From the NCBI GenBank assembly GCA_964432875.1, contig CAYSPJ010000002.1, positions 57,368 through 121,367 of the forward strand: 64,000 bases of DNA. Direction: 5' to 3'. A program made the position numbers and the translations under genes. Below are positions 49,418 through 57,697 of the stretch, one piece after another (the first letter of the stretch is position 1; each line of letters starts with the position of its first letter). The notes beneath the pieces were generated by a model. The model was not told the origin of the DNA. It saw nothing but the letters and a program-made list of their open reading frames with translations, and did no database searches. The DNA is from JACJYE01 sp964432875. GTDB taxonomy: Bacteria > Bacteroidota > Bacteroidia > Chitinophagales > Saprospiraceae.

Positions 49418-51148
49418 ATGAAAAATCATTACACGCTAACTTCAGCAGTGATGGCATTTTTTGCAATCCTGCTGACCGCACTGCCAGGCCAGGCGCAAAT
49501 CCCCATCGATTCCCCCATCCCAGTGGATTTCTTTGTCGAAGTGCCTGCCACCGGCTTCAACCGCCAGTATGACTATGGCTCCGTTTCCAACTCTGTCGAA
49601 TGGGGCGTACAGCCGGTTCGGGAGACCGTCTCGGGCGAAGTCGTCTGGGTCAGAGACGACGGTATGGCTGGTATCGGCCCGGACTCTCTGGGTTGTGAAG
49701 CATCTACAGTATCAGACTACACGGGCAAAATCGCATTAGTCCGCCGCGGCGGCTGCTTCTTTAGCGACAAGGCCTACTACGCCGTGCAAGCTGGAGCTAT
49801 CGGTGTAATTGTCGTAAACAATGCTGCGGGCTTGATTAACATGGCGGCGGGGGACGAAAAAGCCCTTGCCGTGGATGTCCCAGTCGTGTCTATCGACATT
49901 GAAGACGGCGCGCAATTTATCCCACTTCTGGATGCTGGCCAGACCGTTGTTGCGACCTTCCAGGTCAGGAGCTTCTTTGGGGCGATTGGGCCGTATGCCT
50001 ATAGCACCCCTCTGAGCCAAATCATCCCTTTGGATGCCATCCAGGTAGATTTGCTCAATTTGGACTCGGCTAACCCGCTGGAATCGGTTTCAGCCAAGGT
50101 AGACATTATGGCCCCCAGCGGTGCTACCACGACCTTGGAAGCTACGGCAGACCTCATTGCGCCCAATGAAACCTTCACCTATGAGTTTGGTGACTACCTC
50201 CCTGCTGAAGTCGGGAACTACCAGATGGTATTTACCAACTCAAATTCTGAAGATACACTCCGCCGGAGCTTTGAAATCTCCGATTATATTTTCCAAATGG
50301 ACAACGGCAATATACCAGAATGGCCAGTGGACAGTTGGATTGCTCCTACCGACGAGACTTTCCTCAACAATTTCCTGGTGTATGAATTTGGCAATCTTTA
50401 CCGCACCGGGGAAAGCGCAGGGGTAGCTACCCATGCTTCCTTTTCCATCGGCAACCCGGATGTCCTCTACACTGGAGACCAAAGCGCTGACGTTTTCTAT
50501 CTAACCCTCTTCGATGCCGACCCGGATAATACGGGCCAAGAGCCTGATGGGACAACCGATAGTTATGCTGGTTTCCAGGTCGTTGCCACCGCCCCTTATA
50601 TTTTGACGGGCGAGGAGCAGCCCTACGACATCCTCCTCGCAGAATTCCCCGAGCCAGTCAACCTCAAGCCCAATGGCTATTACCTGCTGATGGCACAATA
50701 TGATGGCGTCAATGCTGCTTTGGGCACTCCGCCCTGGTATACCTACGCCGGGCAAGAACCCTATCCGGGCATCGGCTCAGTAGTATTTACCGATCGCCTT
50801 TACATGGGCGGATGGGCTGGCGGTTACCTCGCAGTGGTTCGTTTATACACCGAAGGCTTCACGCCAGTTAATACCAAGTTTACCCCACTCAGCCCGGGTC
50901 AGGCTCGCCTCATGCCCAATCCTGCGAAGGACTACATCAGCCTGCAACTGGAGCTGGACAATGTGGCAGAGCAGATGCAAGTGCGCATCGTTGACCTGAC
51001 GGGCAGGGTATTCTTGCGCCAAGCCTTTGATAAAGTGCAAAACGATATTTTCACTTTCGATACCAGCAGTTTCCCAGCCGGGGCTTACTTTATGGTAATC
51101 AATACGCCGCAAGGCTACCAGGCAAAAAAATTCTTGCTCTCCAGATAA
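49418..51148 (+). CDS. Secreted PA-domain protein with T9SS C-terminal sorting tag
   Basis: A 576-residue secreted protein. Signal peptide (residues 1-27, ending GQAQ). A PA (protease-associated) domain is visible at about 60-185 (TGKIALVRRGGCFFSDKAYYA; AGAIGVIVVNN). The middle is beta-rich and unassigned. The last ~80 residues form a type A T9SS tag (MPNPAKDYISLQLEL; VRIVDLTGRVF; FPAGAYFMVINTPQG; KKFLL), so it should be exported across the outer membrane and attached or released. No catalytic protease domain is seen; PA domains here may mediate protein interaction. It has its own terminator. Confidence 0.85.
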   Translation: MKNHYTLTSAVMAFFAILLTALPGQAQIPIDSPIPVDFFVEVPATGFNRQYDYGSVSNSVEWGVQPVRETVSGEVVWVRDDGMAGIGPDSLGCEASTVSDYTGKIALVRRGGCFFSDKAYYAVQAGAIGVIVVNNAAGLINMAAGDEKALAVDVPVVSIDIEDGAQFIPLLDAGQTVVATFQVRSFFGAIGPYAYSTPLSQIIPLDAIQVDLLNLDSANPLESVSAKVDIMAPSGATTTLEATADLIAPNETFTYEFGDYLPAEVGNYQMVFTNSNSEDTLRRSFEISDYIFQMDNGNIPEWPVDSWIAPTDETFLNNFLVYEFGNLYRTGESAGVATHASFSIGNPDVLYTGDQSADVFYLTLFDADPDNTGQEPDGTTDSYAGFQVVATAPYILTGEEQPYDILLAEFPEPVNLKPNGYYLLMAQYDGVNAALGTPPWYTYAGQEPYPGIGSVVFTDRLYMGGWAGGYLAVVRLYTEGFTPVNTKFTPLSPGQARLMPNPAKDYISLQLELDNVAEQMQVRIVDLTGRVFLRQAFDKVQNDIFTFDTSSFPAGAYFMVINTPQGYQAKKFLLSR

Positions 51149-51161
51149 TCGATCGGCAAGC

Positions 51162-51203
51162 AAAGCCTCCTGTTCCGGGATTGCCCGAAGCAGGGGGCTT
51201 TTT
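51162..51203 (+). terminator. Rho-independent terminator of the PA-domain gene
   Basis: AAGCCTCCTG (51163-51172) pairs with CAGGGGGCTT (51191-51200) with one G·T, followed by Ts; an inner CGGG/CCCG adds stability. It lies just before the rpoD promoter. Confidence 0.75.
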
Positions 51204-51233
51204 CATTATGCGCTTGCCGCTTGTGGCCCCTGG

Positions 51234-51263
51234 CTTGAAAAAAGGTGGAACTTTTTAGGTTTG
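51234..51263 (+). promoter_or_regulatory. Promoter of the primary sigma factor gene
   Basis: CTTG (51234-51237), 18-base spacer, TAGGTTTG (51256-51263). The -7 is perfect and the -33 has one mismatch. The leader would be about 125 bases. Confidence 0.5.
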
Positions 51264-51393
51264 TTCGTTGTACAATAAGAGAATTCGGTGTTATATGTCT
51301 AGATTTAAACCGAGTTTACAAAAAAGGGTAACTTTCTAACTTAATAACCGTATCTTACGGCGGTAGAAGAGCCTGCAAAATTAATGCTTGATT

Positions 51394-52260
51394 ATGCGCC
51401 AACTCAAGATTGCGAATAAGATTACCGCCAGGGAAAGCCTGGCATTGGACAAGTACCTCAACGACATCAGCAAGATCCCAATGCTGACGCCGGAAGACGA
51501 GGCCGAGCTGGCAAGGCGCATCCGCAAGGGAGATCAAGAAGCACTGGACAAACTGACCCGTTCCAACCTGCGCTTCGTGGTTTCCGTAGCCAAACAGTAC
51601 CAAAACCAAGGGCTATCCCTCAGCGACCTCATCAACGAGGGCAATGTAGGCCTGATGAAGGCCGCCCGCCGCTTTGACGAGACCAAGGGCTTCAAATTTA
51701 TCTCTTATGCGGTCTGGTGGATCCGGCAATCCATCCTTCAGGCTATTGTCGAATACTCGCGTATCGTACGGCTGCCGCTCAACAAAGTGGGGTCTTATAA
51801 TAAGGTGAACGAAGCATTCCTGGCCTTCGTCCAGGAATTTGAACGCGAGCCGAGCAACGAAGAATTAGCCGACTTACTGGATATCCCGCCCAAGGAAATC
51901 GCCAATATGCTCCGGGGCAGCAGCCGCCATGTCTCCGTAGATGCCCCGATGAACGGCGAAGATGGAGACTTGACCATGCTCGACCTCATCTCTGGCGATG
52001 CCAACAGCATGCCCGACGTGGAGCTCATGGAGCAGTCGTTGCGCGAAGAAGTGCAGCAAGGCTTGTCGGTCTTATCGCCTCGCGAAGTACAGGTGCTTTC
52101 TTCCTACTACGGGCTTAACGGCCAAAAAGCCCTGACCCTGGAAGAAATCGGCGAGCTCTACGACCTGACGCGCGAACGCGTGCGCCAAATCAAAGAGCGC
52201 GCGATCCGGCGCCTGCGCAAATCATACAACCGCAACGCGCTAAGGGCCTATTTGGGATAA
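51394..52260 (+). CDS. rpoD: Primary sigma factor (sigma-70/RpoD, Bacteroidota short form)
   Basis: A 288-residue sigma factor without region 1.1, the form typical of Bacteroidota SigA. Region 1.2 (LDKYLNDISKIPMLTPEDEAEL), region 2 (NLRFVVSVAKQYQNQGLSLSDL, then GFKFISYAVWWIRQ), region 3 (LPLNKVGSYNKVNEAF) and region 4 (LSPREVQVLSSYYGLNG; LTLEEIGELYDLTRERVRQI) are all present. The start is ATG 51394 (MRQLKIANKI); an in-frame TTG two codons upstream is less likely. It recognises the -33/-7 promoters seen across this window. A hairpin lies just downstream. Confidence 0.95.
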   Translation: MRQLKIANKITARESLALDKYLNDISKIPMLTPEDEAELARRIRKGDQEALDKLTRSNLRFVVSVAKQYQNQGLSLSDLINEGNVGLMKAARRFDETKGFKFISYAVWWIRQSILQAIVEYSRIVRLPLNKVGSYNKVNEAFLAFVQEFEREPSNEELADLLDIPPKEIANMLRGSSRHVSVDAPMNGEDGDLTMLDLISGDANSMPDVELMEQSLREEVQQGLSVLSPREVQVLSSYYGLNGQKALTLEEIGELYDLTRERVRQIKERAIRRLRKSYNRNALRAYLG

Positions 52261-52276
52261 GCACAAATTGCGCTAT

Positions 52277-52324
52277 CAACGGAGTGGGAAAGCCCGGCGG
52301 CATGCCAATCTTCCCCCTCCGTTG
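52277..52324. repeat. Long inverted repeat downstream of rpoD
   Basis: CAACGGAGTGGGAA (52277-52290) pairs with TTCCCCCTCCGTTG (52311-52324) over 14 bases with a single mismatch; the 20-base loop is GC-rich. It sits 16 bases after the rpoD stop and lacks a T-run, so it could be a non-canonical terminator or an mRNA 3'-end stabiliser. Confidence 0.55.
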
Positions 52325-52363
52325 CCTCCACCGCCTTCCTGTATTTGCTTATCTTTACACCTG

Positions 52364-53452
52364 ATGAAAACGCGGCAAACCCTCTTAGCGTTCCTATTCC
52401 TGATAACGATGGCTTGTCGGCAAAATCAGCCGGAGCAAAAGCATGCTGCCATGTTTGAGGAGAAGCCGAGCTTGGTAGTACGCCTACCTAATTTCCAACT
52501 GCTAGAAGCAGCCGGAGAAAACGCCCGCCCAATTTGCCCACTGCCGCCAGGCACCATCGTCTATAGCTTGGGAGAGGCCAGCAGTTTTACTACCCGCTTA
52601 CAAATTGCAGGCCAGGTGTATGAGGAGCCCTGGCTGCTAGTAGAAATGGGAAACGGGGCCCAGGGCTGGGTTTATGCTGCCGCTTTTGCAAGCACTGAAA
52701 CGCAAATAGGAAAGAGCGATGCTATCCCCCTGCACTTGAGGCTGGATGCTCTACTGGGCAGTGCGCTGAATGCTCAGCTCGCTGCATACCTGGAAGGCTT
52801 TGAAAGCATGCGCAGCGCCGAAGACCTGGCGCAAAACCTCGAGCATGGGCATCGATTGAGAGATTCCATTACCGCCGTTTTAGCTCAAAAAGGGGTGAGC
52901 TGCCAGAGCTTGCTCTGGTTAAAAGAGGCGATCCCAACCATGGCGCCTCATTTAGGCCGCGAGGCTAAAAACTGTCATCTTTTCCTCGACTACCGTAGCT
53001 ACCTGGCTAAAGCCGCCTCTATGCCTGGCAAAAAAGCCTGCCAATTGATGGAGATTTACCTGGCTACATTCCCGGAAGATAGCATCGAATACTTCTTCCC
53101 TTCCTGGGTCATACAAGATGGCTTGGGCCAACAACATAGCCTGCTCGGCAAAGGGATCCATTACCAGATGTTCGAAAAGCTGGAACCGCTTTCCACCGAA
53201 GCAGGTTTCCCCCAAGGAGAACTCCAGCGCTTGCGCAAAGCTTTGCTCAACGATATCCTCGATCATAGTGTTACCTTTTGGGAAAGCCAGGAAAAGGCAG
53301 CAGCCGAGCTAGGGCAGATAGTAGAAAAAGATTTTAAGCTGTTGGATAAGCGGGAAAAGATAGCCCTGCAAGCTCGCTTGCAGCACTTTGAAAACCCGGA
53401 ACAATATCGAATACAGTTCGGCCACCGGTCGGGCATTTACCAATTAGAATAA
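52364..53452 (+). CDS. Lipoprotein, unknown function
   Basis: A 362-residue lipoprotein. The signal (MKTRQTLLAFLFLITMAC) sets the start at ATG 52364; an open frame extends 32 codons upstream through the inverted repeat but looks non-coding. An SH3-like beta-segment may lie at about 35-105 (PGTIVYSLGEAS; EPWLLVEMGNGAQGWVYAAAF, the latter typical of bacterial SH3 ends). The remaining ~250 residues are largely helical with no recognised domain. It is followed 8 bases later by another unknown gene, so the two are probably co-transcribed. Confidence 0.7.
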   Translation: MKTRQTLLAFLFLITMACRQNQPEQKHAAMFEEKPSLVVRLPNFQLLEAAGENARPICPLPPGTIVYSLGEASSFTTRLQIAGQVYEEPWLLVEMGNGAQGWVYAAAFASTETQIGKSDAIPLHLRLDALLGSALNAQLAAYLEGFESMRSAEDLAQNLEHGHRLRDSITAVLAQKGVSCQSLLWLKEAIPTMAPHLGREAKNCHLFLDYRSYLAKAASMPGKKACQLMEIYLATFPEDSIEYFFPSWVIQDGLGQQHSLLGKGIHYQMFEKLEPLSTEAGFPQGELQRLRKALLNDILDHSVTFWESQEKAAAELGQIVEKDFKLLDKREKIALQARLQHFENPEQYRIQFGHRSGIYQLE

Positions 53453-53460
53453 TTAGCTAT

Positions 53461-54129
53461 ATGGCAGTATTTGCATTGCTTACCCTATTGCTGGCCGTAG
53501 CCGGCGCTGTATTGTTGGCAAAAGTGTTTTCCAACTTTCAACCCGGCAAGCGCAGGATTCAGGAAGACCTCCAACAGATGAAGGCGGACATGGACAAATG
53601 GGCACCAAGCTTGGTGCCGCTGACCAAGGAAGAAGTAGAGCTGTTTTCCTTTAACCAGGAAAAACATGTAGCACGTAAAGGGCTTACCAAAACTGCCAAG
53701 GGCGTCTTCACCTCTATTTATCACGAGCCTCTGCTGGCATACAGTTATAAAGAGTACCTCGGCAGCGGCCGCCATGCCCTGCTTTATGCCCGCACCAAAC
53801 ACCGCGAGTACGTCTACCGCTTCAAAAAAGAAGAGGTAGAGCTCTCGGTCAATGGGCAGCCAATGGGGGTGATGAAAGGAAACAACACTTTATACGGCGG
53901 CCGTAACAACCGCATCTTAGCACAGATCAACCGGGAAGCCGGCGAGTTGCAGCCAGTCAACATCAATAAGCGCGAAGTAGCCAGCCTCGCGATTATGGAT
54001 AAAGGCGCCAGCGCCAGGCTAGGCCAGCGCGCTTTTGAATTTGTCAAAGATGACATGAGCCAGGAAGAAAGGGAAGTCTTCCTCTCCCTGGCTGCCCTGG
54101 AGGTCATTGAGCAGTCGCTGAGCCGCTAA
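53461..54129 (+). CDS. Membrane-anchored protein, unknown function
   Basis: A 222-residue protein with one N-terminal membrane helix (VFALLTLLLAVAGAVLLAKVF) and a soluble remainder of mixed beta-strands and helices (LLAYSYKEYLGSGRHALLYA; NTLYGGRNNRILAQINREAG). No family recognised. It starts 8 bases after the preceding lipoprotein gene, indicating an operon. A consensus promoter for the next gene begins right after its stop. Confidence 0.65.
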   Translation: MAVFALLTLLLAVAGAVLLAKVFSNFQPGKRRIQEDLQQMKADMDKWAPSLVPLTKEEVELFSFNQEKHVARKGLTKTAKGVFTSIYHEPLLAYSYKEYLGSGRHALLYARTKHREYVYRFKKEEVELSVNGQPMGVMKGNNTLYGGRNNRILAQINREAGELQPVNINKREVASLAIMDKGASARLGQRAFEFVKDDMSQEEREVFLSLAALEVIEQSLSR

Positions 54130-54133
54130 AATA

Positions 54134-54164
54134 TTTGCCAGGCTGGATTAATGTGCTATCTTTG
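54134..54164 (+). promoter_or_regulatory. Consensus promoter of the Nudix-like gene
   Basis: TTTG (54134-54137), 19-base spacer, TATCTTTG (54157-54164): exact match to the Bacteroidota consensus. The leader is about 80 bases. Confidence 0.78.
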
Positions 54165-54248
54165 TCGACCGTTGCGCGCCTGAAACCTTTTCACGAAAGA
54201 ACTGTTTAGGTTTTGGTTTTACATTTACATTGGCTTAAAAGCTCAAAT

Positions 54249-54671
54249 ATGGACCTGTCCAAAAAAGCGAATTTGATTATTTACCGCTTGCGCGAAAAGG
54301 GTTTAGAAATATTTCTGGTCAACTCTGATGACCAGGGAGAAAACTGGGAAATCCCCCAAGGCAAGCTCTTGGGCGAGCCCTCCCAGGTACTCCTCCAGGA
54401 TGACCGCCTGATCGAACTCGATCCGGTGGAGCAGGAAAGCGGCTCTTTTGAAGAGGCCTGGGCAGTAGAAGGCGACTGGCACGAAATACCATCGCTTAAA
54501 GGCATGTTGTACGAAGATGCCAAGTTCCTCAAAGATAAATTCAAAGAAATAGAGAAAGGCGGTTTTTTTGCCGTGAAAGAGGCGCTAAAAAAAGTGTTGC
54601 CTCATCAATATAAGTTCCTCAAAGAGCTCAAAGATATCCTCACCGACCGCAATTCCGTGAAGGATTTATAA
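54249..54671 (+). CDS. Nudix-fold-like protein lacking the Nudix box
   Basis: A 140-residue protein. The N-terminal strands resemble a Nudix hydrolase (ANLIIYRLREKGLEIFLVN, then NWEIPQGKLLGE, matching the WELPKGK segment), but the following Nudix box (Gx5Ex7REUxEExGU) is absent: the region reads PSQVLLQDDRLIELDPVEQE. The C-terminal half is helical and Lys-rich. It therefore cannot hydrolyse NDP-X substrates in the usual way, and may bind a nucleotide or have another role. The start is ATG 54249 (MDLSKKANL). Its stop is one base from the stop of the convergent cmk gene. Confidence 0.6.
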   Translation: MDLSKKANLIIYRLREKGLEIFLVNSDDQGENWEIPQGKLLGEPSQVLLQDDRLIELDPVEQESGSFEEAWAVEGDWHEIPSLKGMLYEDAKFLKDKFKEIEKGGFFAVKEALKKVLPHQYKFLKELKDILTDRNSVKDL

Positions 54672-54672
54672 T

Positions 54673-55341
54673 TCAGCCCTCCGCAGCAGCCTGAGCCAGC
54701 TTTAGCGCTTCGCTCAGTTGTTGTTCCCGGCTGAGGTGGGAGTTGTCAATGACTATCGCATCTTCAGCCTGACGCAAAGGGCTGTCCTCCCGTGTTGAAT
54801 CGATATGGTCTCTCATGTTCAAATTCTCCTTGACCTCTTCTAGTGTAGCAGCGATCCCCTTGGACTTCAGCTCTTCATAGCGGCGGCGTACCCTTACGCC
54901 CAATTCGGCTGTGAGGAAAATCTTTAACTCGGCATCGGGGAATACCACGGTGCCGATATCCCTGCCATCCATCACTAGCCCTTTTTCCCGGCCCATTTCC
55001 TGCTGCAGGCGTACCAGTGCACGCCGTACGGCTGAAACAGCCGCTACCTGGCTGACAAAGCCCGAGACGGCAGCTTCCCGTATCTCCTGCTCCACGTCCT
55101 GTCCATTGAGAAGGGTGTGATTGTCTGCAGCAGCAAAGCGGATGACGATATCGCTTAAGGCGGCGGCTAAGGCTTCGCGGTCTTCCAGCTTGATGCCCCG
55201 GCGCAGAAAGTACAGCGTGACTGCCCGATACATAGCGCCCGAGTCAACGTAAGTATAGCGCAGCTTGGCCGCCAAATCTCTGGCCAAAGTGCTTTTCCCA
55301 CAAGAGGAATGTCCATCAACAGCAATGGTGATCTTTTTCAA
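54673..55341 (-). CDS. cmk: Cytidylate kinase
   Basis: A 222-residue kinase. Walker A is DGHSSCGKST; the CMP-binding segments YVDSGAMYRAVTLYFLRRG and MDGRDIGTVVFPDAELKIF are intact; the lid Arg region is RVRRRYEELKSKG, and RDHIDSTREDSPLRQAEDA is the expected C-terminal signature. It phosphorylates CMP/dCMP. No ATG suits the start: TTG 55341 gives M-KKITIAVDG, the normal family N-terminus, while the next alternative is GTG 55383 with an unlike extension. A -7 box lies at 55361-55368, just upstream of the TTG, which supports the shorter form. Confidence 0.92.
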   Translation of the reverse strand: MKKITIAVDGHSSCGKSTLARDLAAKLRYTYVDSGAMYRAVTLYFLRRGIKLEDREALAAALSDIVIRFAAADNHTLLNGQDVEQEIREAAVSGFVSQVAAVSAVRRALVRLQQEMGREKGLVMDGRDIGTVVFPDAELKIFLTAELGVRVRRRYEELKSKGIAATLEEVKENLNMRDHIDSTREDSPLRQAEDAIVIDNSHLSREQQLSEALKLAQAAAEG

Positions 55342-55360
55342 AAGCGCGACTTTTTCGGGC

Positions 55361-55368
55361 CAAAAATA
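55361..55368 (-). promoter_or_regulatory. -7 box upstream of cmk
   Basis: The minus strand reads TATTTTTG, perfect TAnnTTTG, 20 bases before the proposed TTG start at 55341. It lies inside the alternative GTG-initiated extension, so transcription from here would exclude that longer form. Confidence 0.4.
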
Positions 55369-55389
55369 GGAATATCCCTGCACTTTGGC

Positions 55390-56904
55390 CTATCCCAGTG
55401 CAGAAAGGATGCGGCCCCACAATTTTTCATAAGGTATGACCTCCAGCTCATCCACATCCCCCCGGTAAAAGAACGGCCGCTGTTGCAGGCTTTTATAATA
55501 TTTTTCAGTATTGGATAGCTCTTCCTTTTTAAAACCAGCTTTGGATATCTGCTGCAATAAGCGGATAAACTGGACGGTGCGGTAGTAGCTATCCTTACGC
55601 AGTTGATTGTTGGCATACTTTTTTAAGCGTTCAATCCGCTCAGCCAGCCCGCTAAGCGATTTGGATTCCAGCAGCAACAAGATCTGCAGCGAAAGCAGCA
55701 AGACCAGGAAGGTGCGATAGCCCTTGGAATGAGGCAGCGGGCTGTTAATCAGATTACTTGACTGAGCATTTTTCTTCGCTTGCATCTGCAATACCGGGTT
55801 CTTCTTCCCCTCGCTATAAATGAGGTAGTCGCAATAGGCTTCAAATAATCTCCATTTCTCCTGGGCCACATCCTCAAGCTTCGAAAACATCGGTTGCTCT
55901 TTGACTTGGTTGAAGATGGCCAAGGCATGCACGTAATTACCAGTGTGCATCGCCAAAAGCAAATAGTACTCCATGAAAATAAACCAATGCGAGCTGCCTA
56001 TGGTAATCAAGGGAAGAGCGCGTTCAGCATTCATTCGCCCTTCCCGGTAATTTTCCAGGTGGATATAAGCACTCATCTTCTTGATTTGAAAAAACGCCAT
56101 CTTTTGCTCATGCTCCCCTGATGGGTTCTGCTGGAGATATTGCTCACCCCGTTCACAGACTTCCAACACCCCGTTAAAGTCCTGCAACATCTCGTATTTG
56201 AATATCCAGGCCATATACATGTTGTTGTAAAGTATGGGTGAGTCGTGTTGTTCGGACAAGGTAAGCAAAGCATCACAACTAGCATCCACCTGGCTGGCAA
56301 CATCCTCATTGCCAAGGTAATCACCGGAGGAATAGCGCATATACACGCGCTGCCGCAATGCTTCAGAATGAAGCTCGGCTTGCAGCACCTCCGAGTATTC
56401 AAGGATGTAGCGATGATAGGTTTCATAACCGCTCGCGTCATTTTCCTCCGCACAATAATCCCGTAACATACGGGAGCTATTGACGATAAAATCCGCAAAG
56501 CGGAATTTTAGCGCAATCGACAGTACCTGGCGAGCGAGTTGAACTGCTGCATGAGGGGCGCCATACCAAAGCATAGCCCTGACGATCGCCCATTCTTTAT
56601 TGCACGAGTAATAAGCCCGGTCGTAAGTGGATGTCGAAGGTTGGTTCATGTCCAGGAAGAACAAGGTATTCAGCAGGCGCTTGCGGAACCTGGATTTTAA
56701 CTGGCGGTATTTAGGGTCGGAAGGAGGACAGCCATAGAAAAAGGCAGCGGCATCGCGGTCTTCTTTAAATTTGTTGGTCAGCAACGACTGGTAGAATTGA
56801 TTGAACTTGCTGTCTTTATTCCTGAACGTTCGCTCGTCAAATACTTCAATCTTGCTGACTTTATTCCTGGTTATAATCCGGGCTATCTCTATTAGGTTTC
56901 TCAT
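55390..56904 (-). CDS. Large helical (TPR-like) protein, lineage-specific, unknown function
   Basis: A 504-residue, almost entirely helical protein without signal peptide. A basic N-terminal segment (MRNLIEIARIITRNKVSKIE, then FNQFYQSLLTNKFKEDRDAA) and a run RQLKSRFRKRLLNTLFFLD are followed by repeated helix pairs with TPR-like spacing (for example GVLEVCERGEQYLQQNP; ENYREGRMNAERALPLI; GNYVHALAIFNQVKEQ). I do not recognise a named domain; I suspect a family restricted to Saprospirales-like genomes. It probably scaffolds protein interactions. Same strand as cmk, ending 48 bases before the cmk start. Confidence 0.7.
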   Translation of the reverse strand: MRNLIEIARIITRNKVSKIEVFDERTFRNKDSKFNQFYQSLLTNKFKEDRDAAAFFYGCPPSDPKYRQLKSRFRKRLLNTLFFLDMNQPSTSTYDRAYYSCNKEWAIVRAMLWYGAPHAAVQLARQVLSIALKFRFADFIVNSSRMLRDYCAEENDASGYETYHRYILEYSEVLQAELHSEALRQRVYMRYSSGDYLGNEDVASQVDASCDALLTLSEQHDSPILYNNMYMAWIFKYEMLQDFNGVLEVCERGEQYLQQNPSGEHEQKMAFFQIKKMSAYIHLENYREGRMNAERALPLITIGSSHWFIFMEYYLLLAMHTGNYVHALAIFNQVKEQPMFSKLEDVAQEKWRLFEAYCDYLIYSEGKKNPVLQMQAKKNAQSSNLINSPLPHSKGYRTFLVLLLSLQILLLLESKSLSGLAERIERLKKYANNQLRKDSYYRTVQFIRLLQQISKAGFKKEELSNTEKYYKSLQQRPFFYRGDVDELEVIPYEKLWGRILSALG

Positions 56905-57260
56905 CTAATCGTCATGCTTTAGATAATGCACTCGCTGATCGGCATGAAGTTAGTCTATTCTTTGCGCTTTCAAAAACAAATGCCCCGATTTATTTGCTAC
57001 CGGAGTAAAGGAGGCAAAAAATGAGGTTCACAGCGCTCCTCACGCCATGAACCTCATAAGGGTTTGTGCCCATTCAGGAGTCTACTTCCAAAAGCCTACT
57101 CCAAGGGCAGCTTATCGGCCACCATTGAATGAAAAGCTTGATGCTTTGACGATTTGTGTACGCTACACCAGTGCGGCGCCAGCAGGCAAATGCCCCCTGG
57201 TAGTCGCATGGTTGCCATTAGGCTCCCAGTGCCCACACAAACGTTCCAGGAGGAAAGGGC
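56905..57260. other. 356-base intergenic region
   Basis: This stretch separates the helical protein from DUF2795, both on the minus strand. It contains the minus-strand terminator at 57016-57057 and, between that and the DUF2795 stop, about 200 bases that are GC-rich and lack a credible gene: either a long 3' UTR or a small RNA. No tRNA signature is seen. Confidence 0.45.
57016..57057 (-). terminator. Rho-independent terminator on the minus strand
   Basis: ATGAGGTTCA (57021-57030) and TGAACCTCAT (57048-57057) form a perfect 10-base stem with a 17-base loop. Read on the minus strand it is followed by a T-run (A-run at 57016-57020 on the plus strand), so it ends a minus-strand transcript, most simply that of DUF2795, 200 bases beyond its stop. 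Confidence 0.72.
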
Positions 57261-57482
57261 TTAGTACTCGTCTTCGTTAAAGAGGAAATCATCTTTGCGG
57301 GGATACTCTGGCCAGATATCCTCAATGCTTTCGTAAATTTCTCCCTCATCTTCCATCTCCTGGAGGTTTTCAATGACTTCCAGCGGAGCACCCGAGCGGA
57401 TAGCGTAATCAATCAGCTCATCGCGGGTGGCAGGCCAGGGCGCGTCTTCCAGGTGATAAGCAAGTTCTAAGGTCCAATACAT
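57261..57482 (-). CDS. DUF2795 family protein
   Basis: A 73-residue acidic protein: LEDAPWPATRDELIDYAIRS, then GAPLEVIENLQEMEDEGE and YESIEDIWPEYPRKDDFLFN, the full DUF2795 pattern widely conserved in Bacteroidota at this length. The family's function is unknown; the helical, negatively charged nature suggests a protein-binding role. Monocistronic, with a long untranslated 3' end before the terminator at 57016-57057. Confidence 0.9.
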   Translation of the reverse strand: MYWTLELAYHLEDAPWPATRDELIDYAIRSGAPLEVIENLQEMEDEGEIYESIEDIWPEYPRKDDFLFNEDEY

Positions 57483-57697
57483 ACACTTGTCTTTGAATAG
57501 TTATTTCTCTGTAATGATATGTCGCCAGAAAAAGTTGTCTCCACCAGCTGCTAACTGTACGGCAAATTTTCGGCAAATGAAAAAAAACATCTTTGATTAT
57601 CCAAGCAATTGTCTTTATAAATTTTCAAGGCTTTCATTTCAACGTGCTCCACCGCGCTAAAGCCATGCAATTTATTTTATAGACGATTAAACATGAA

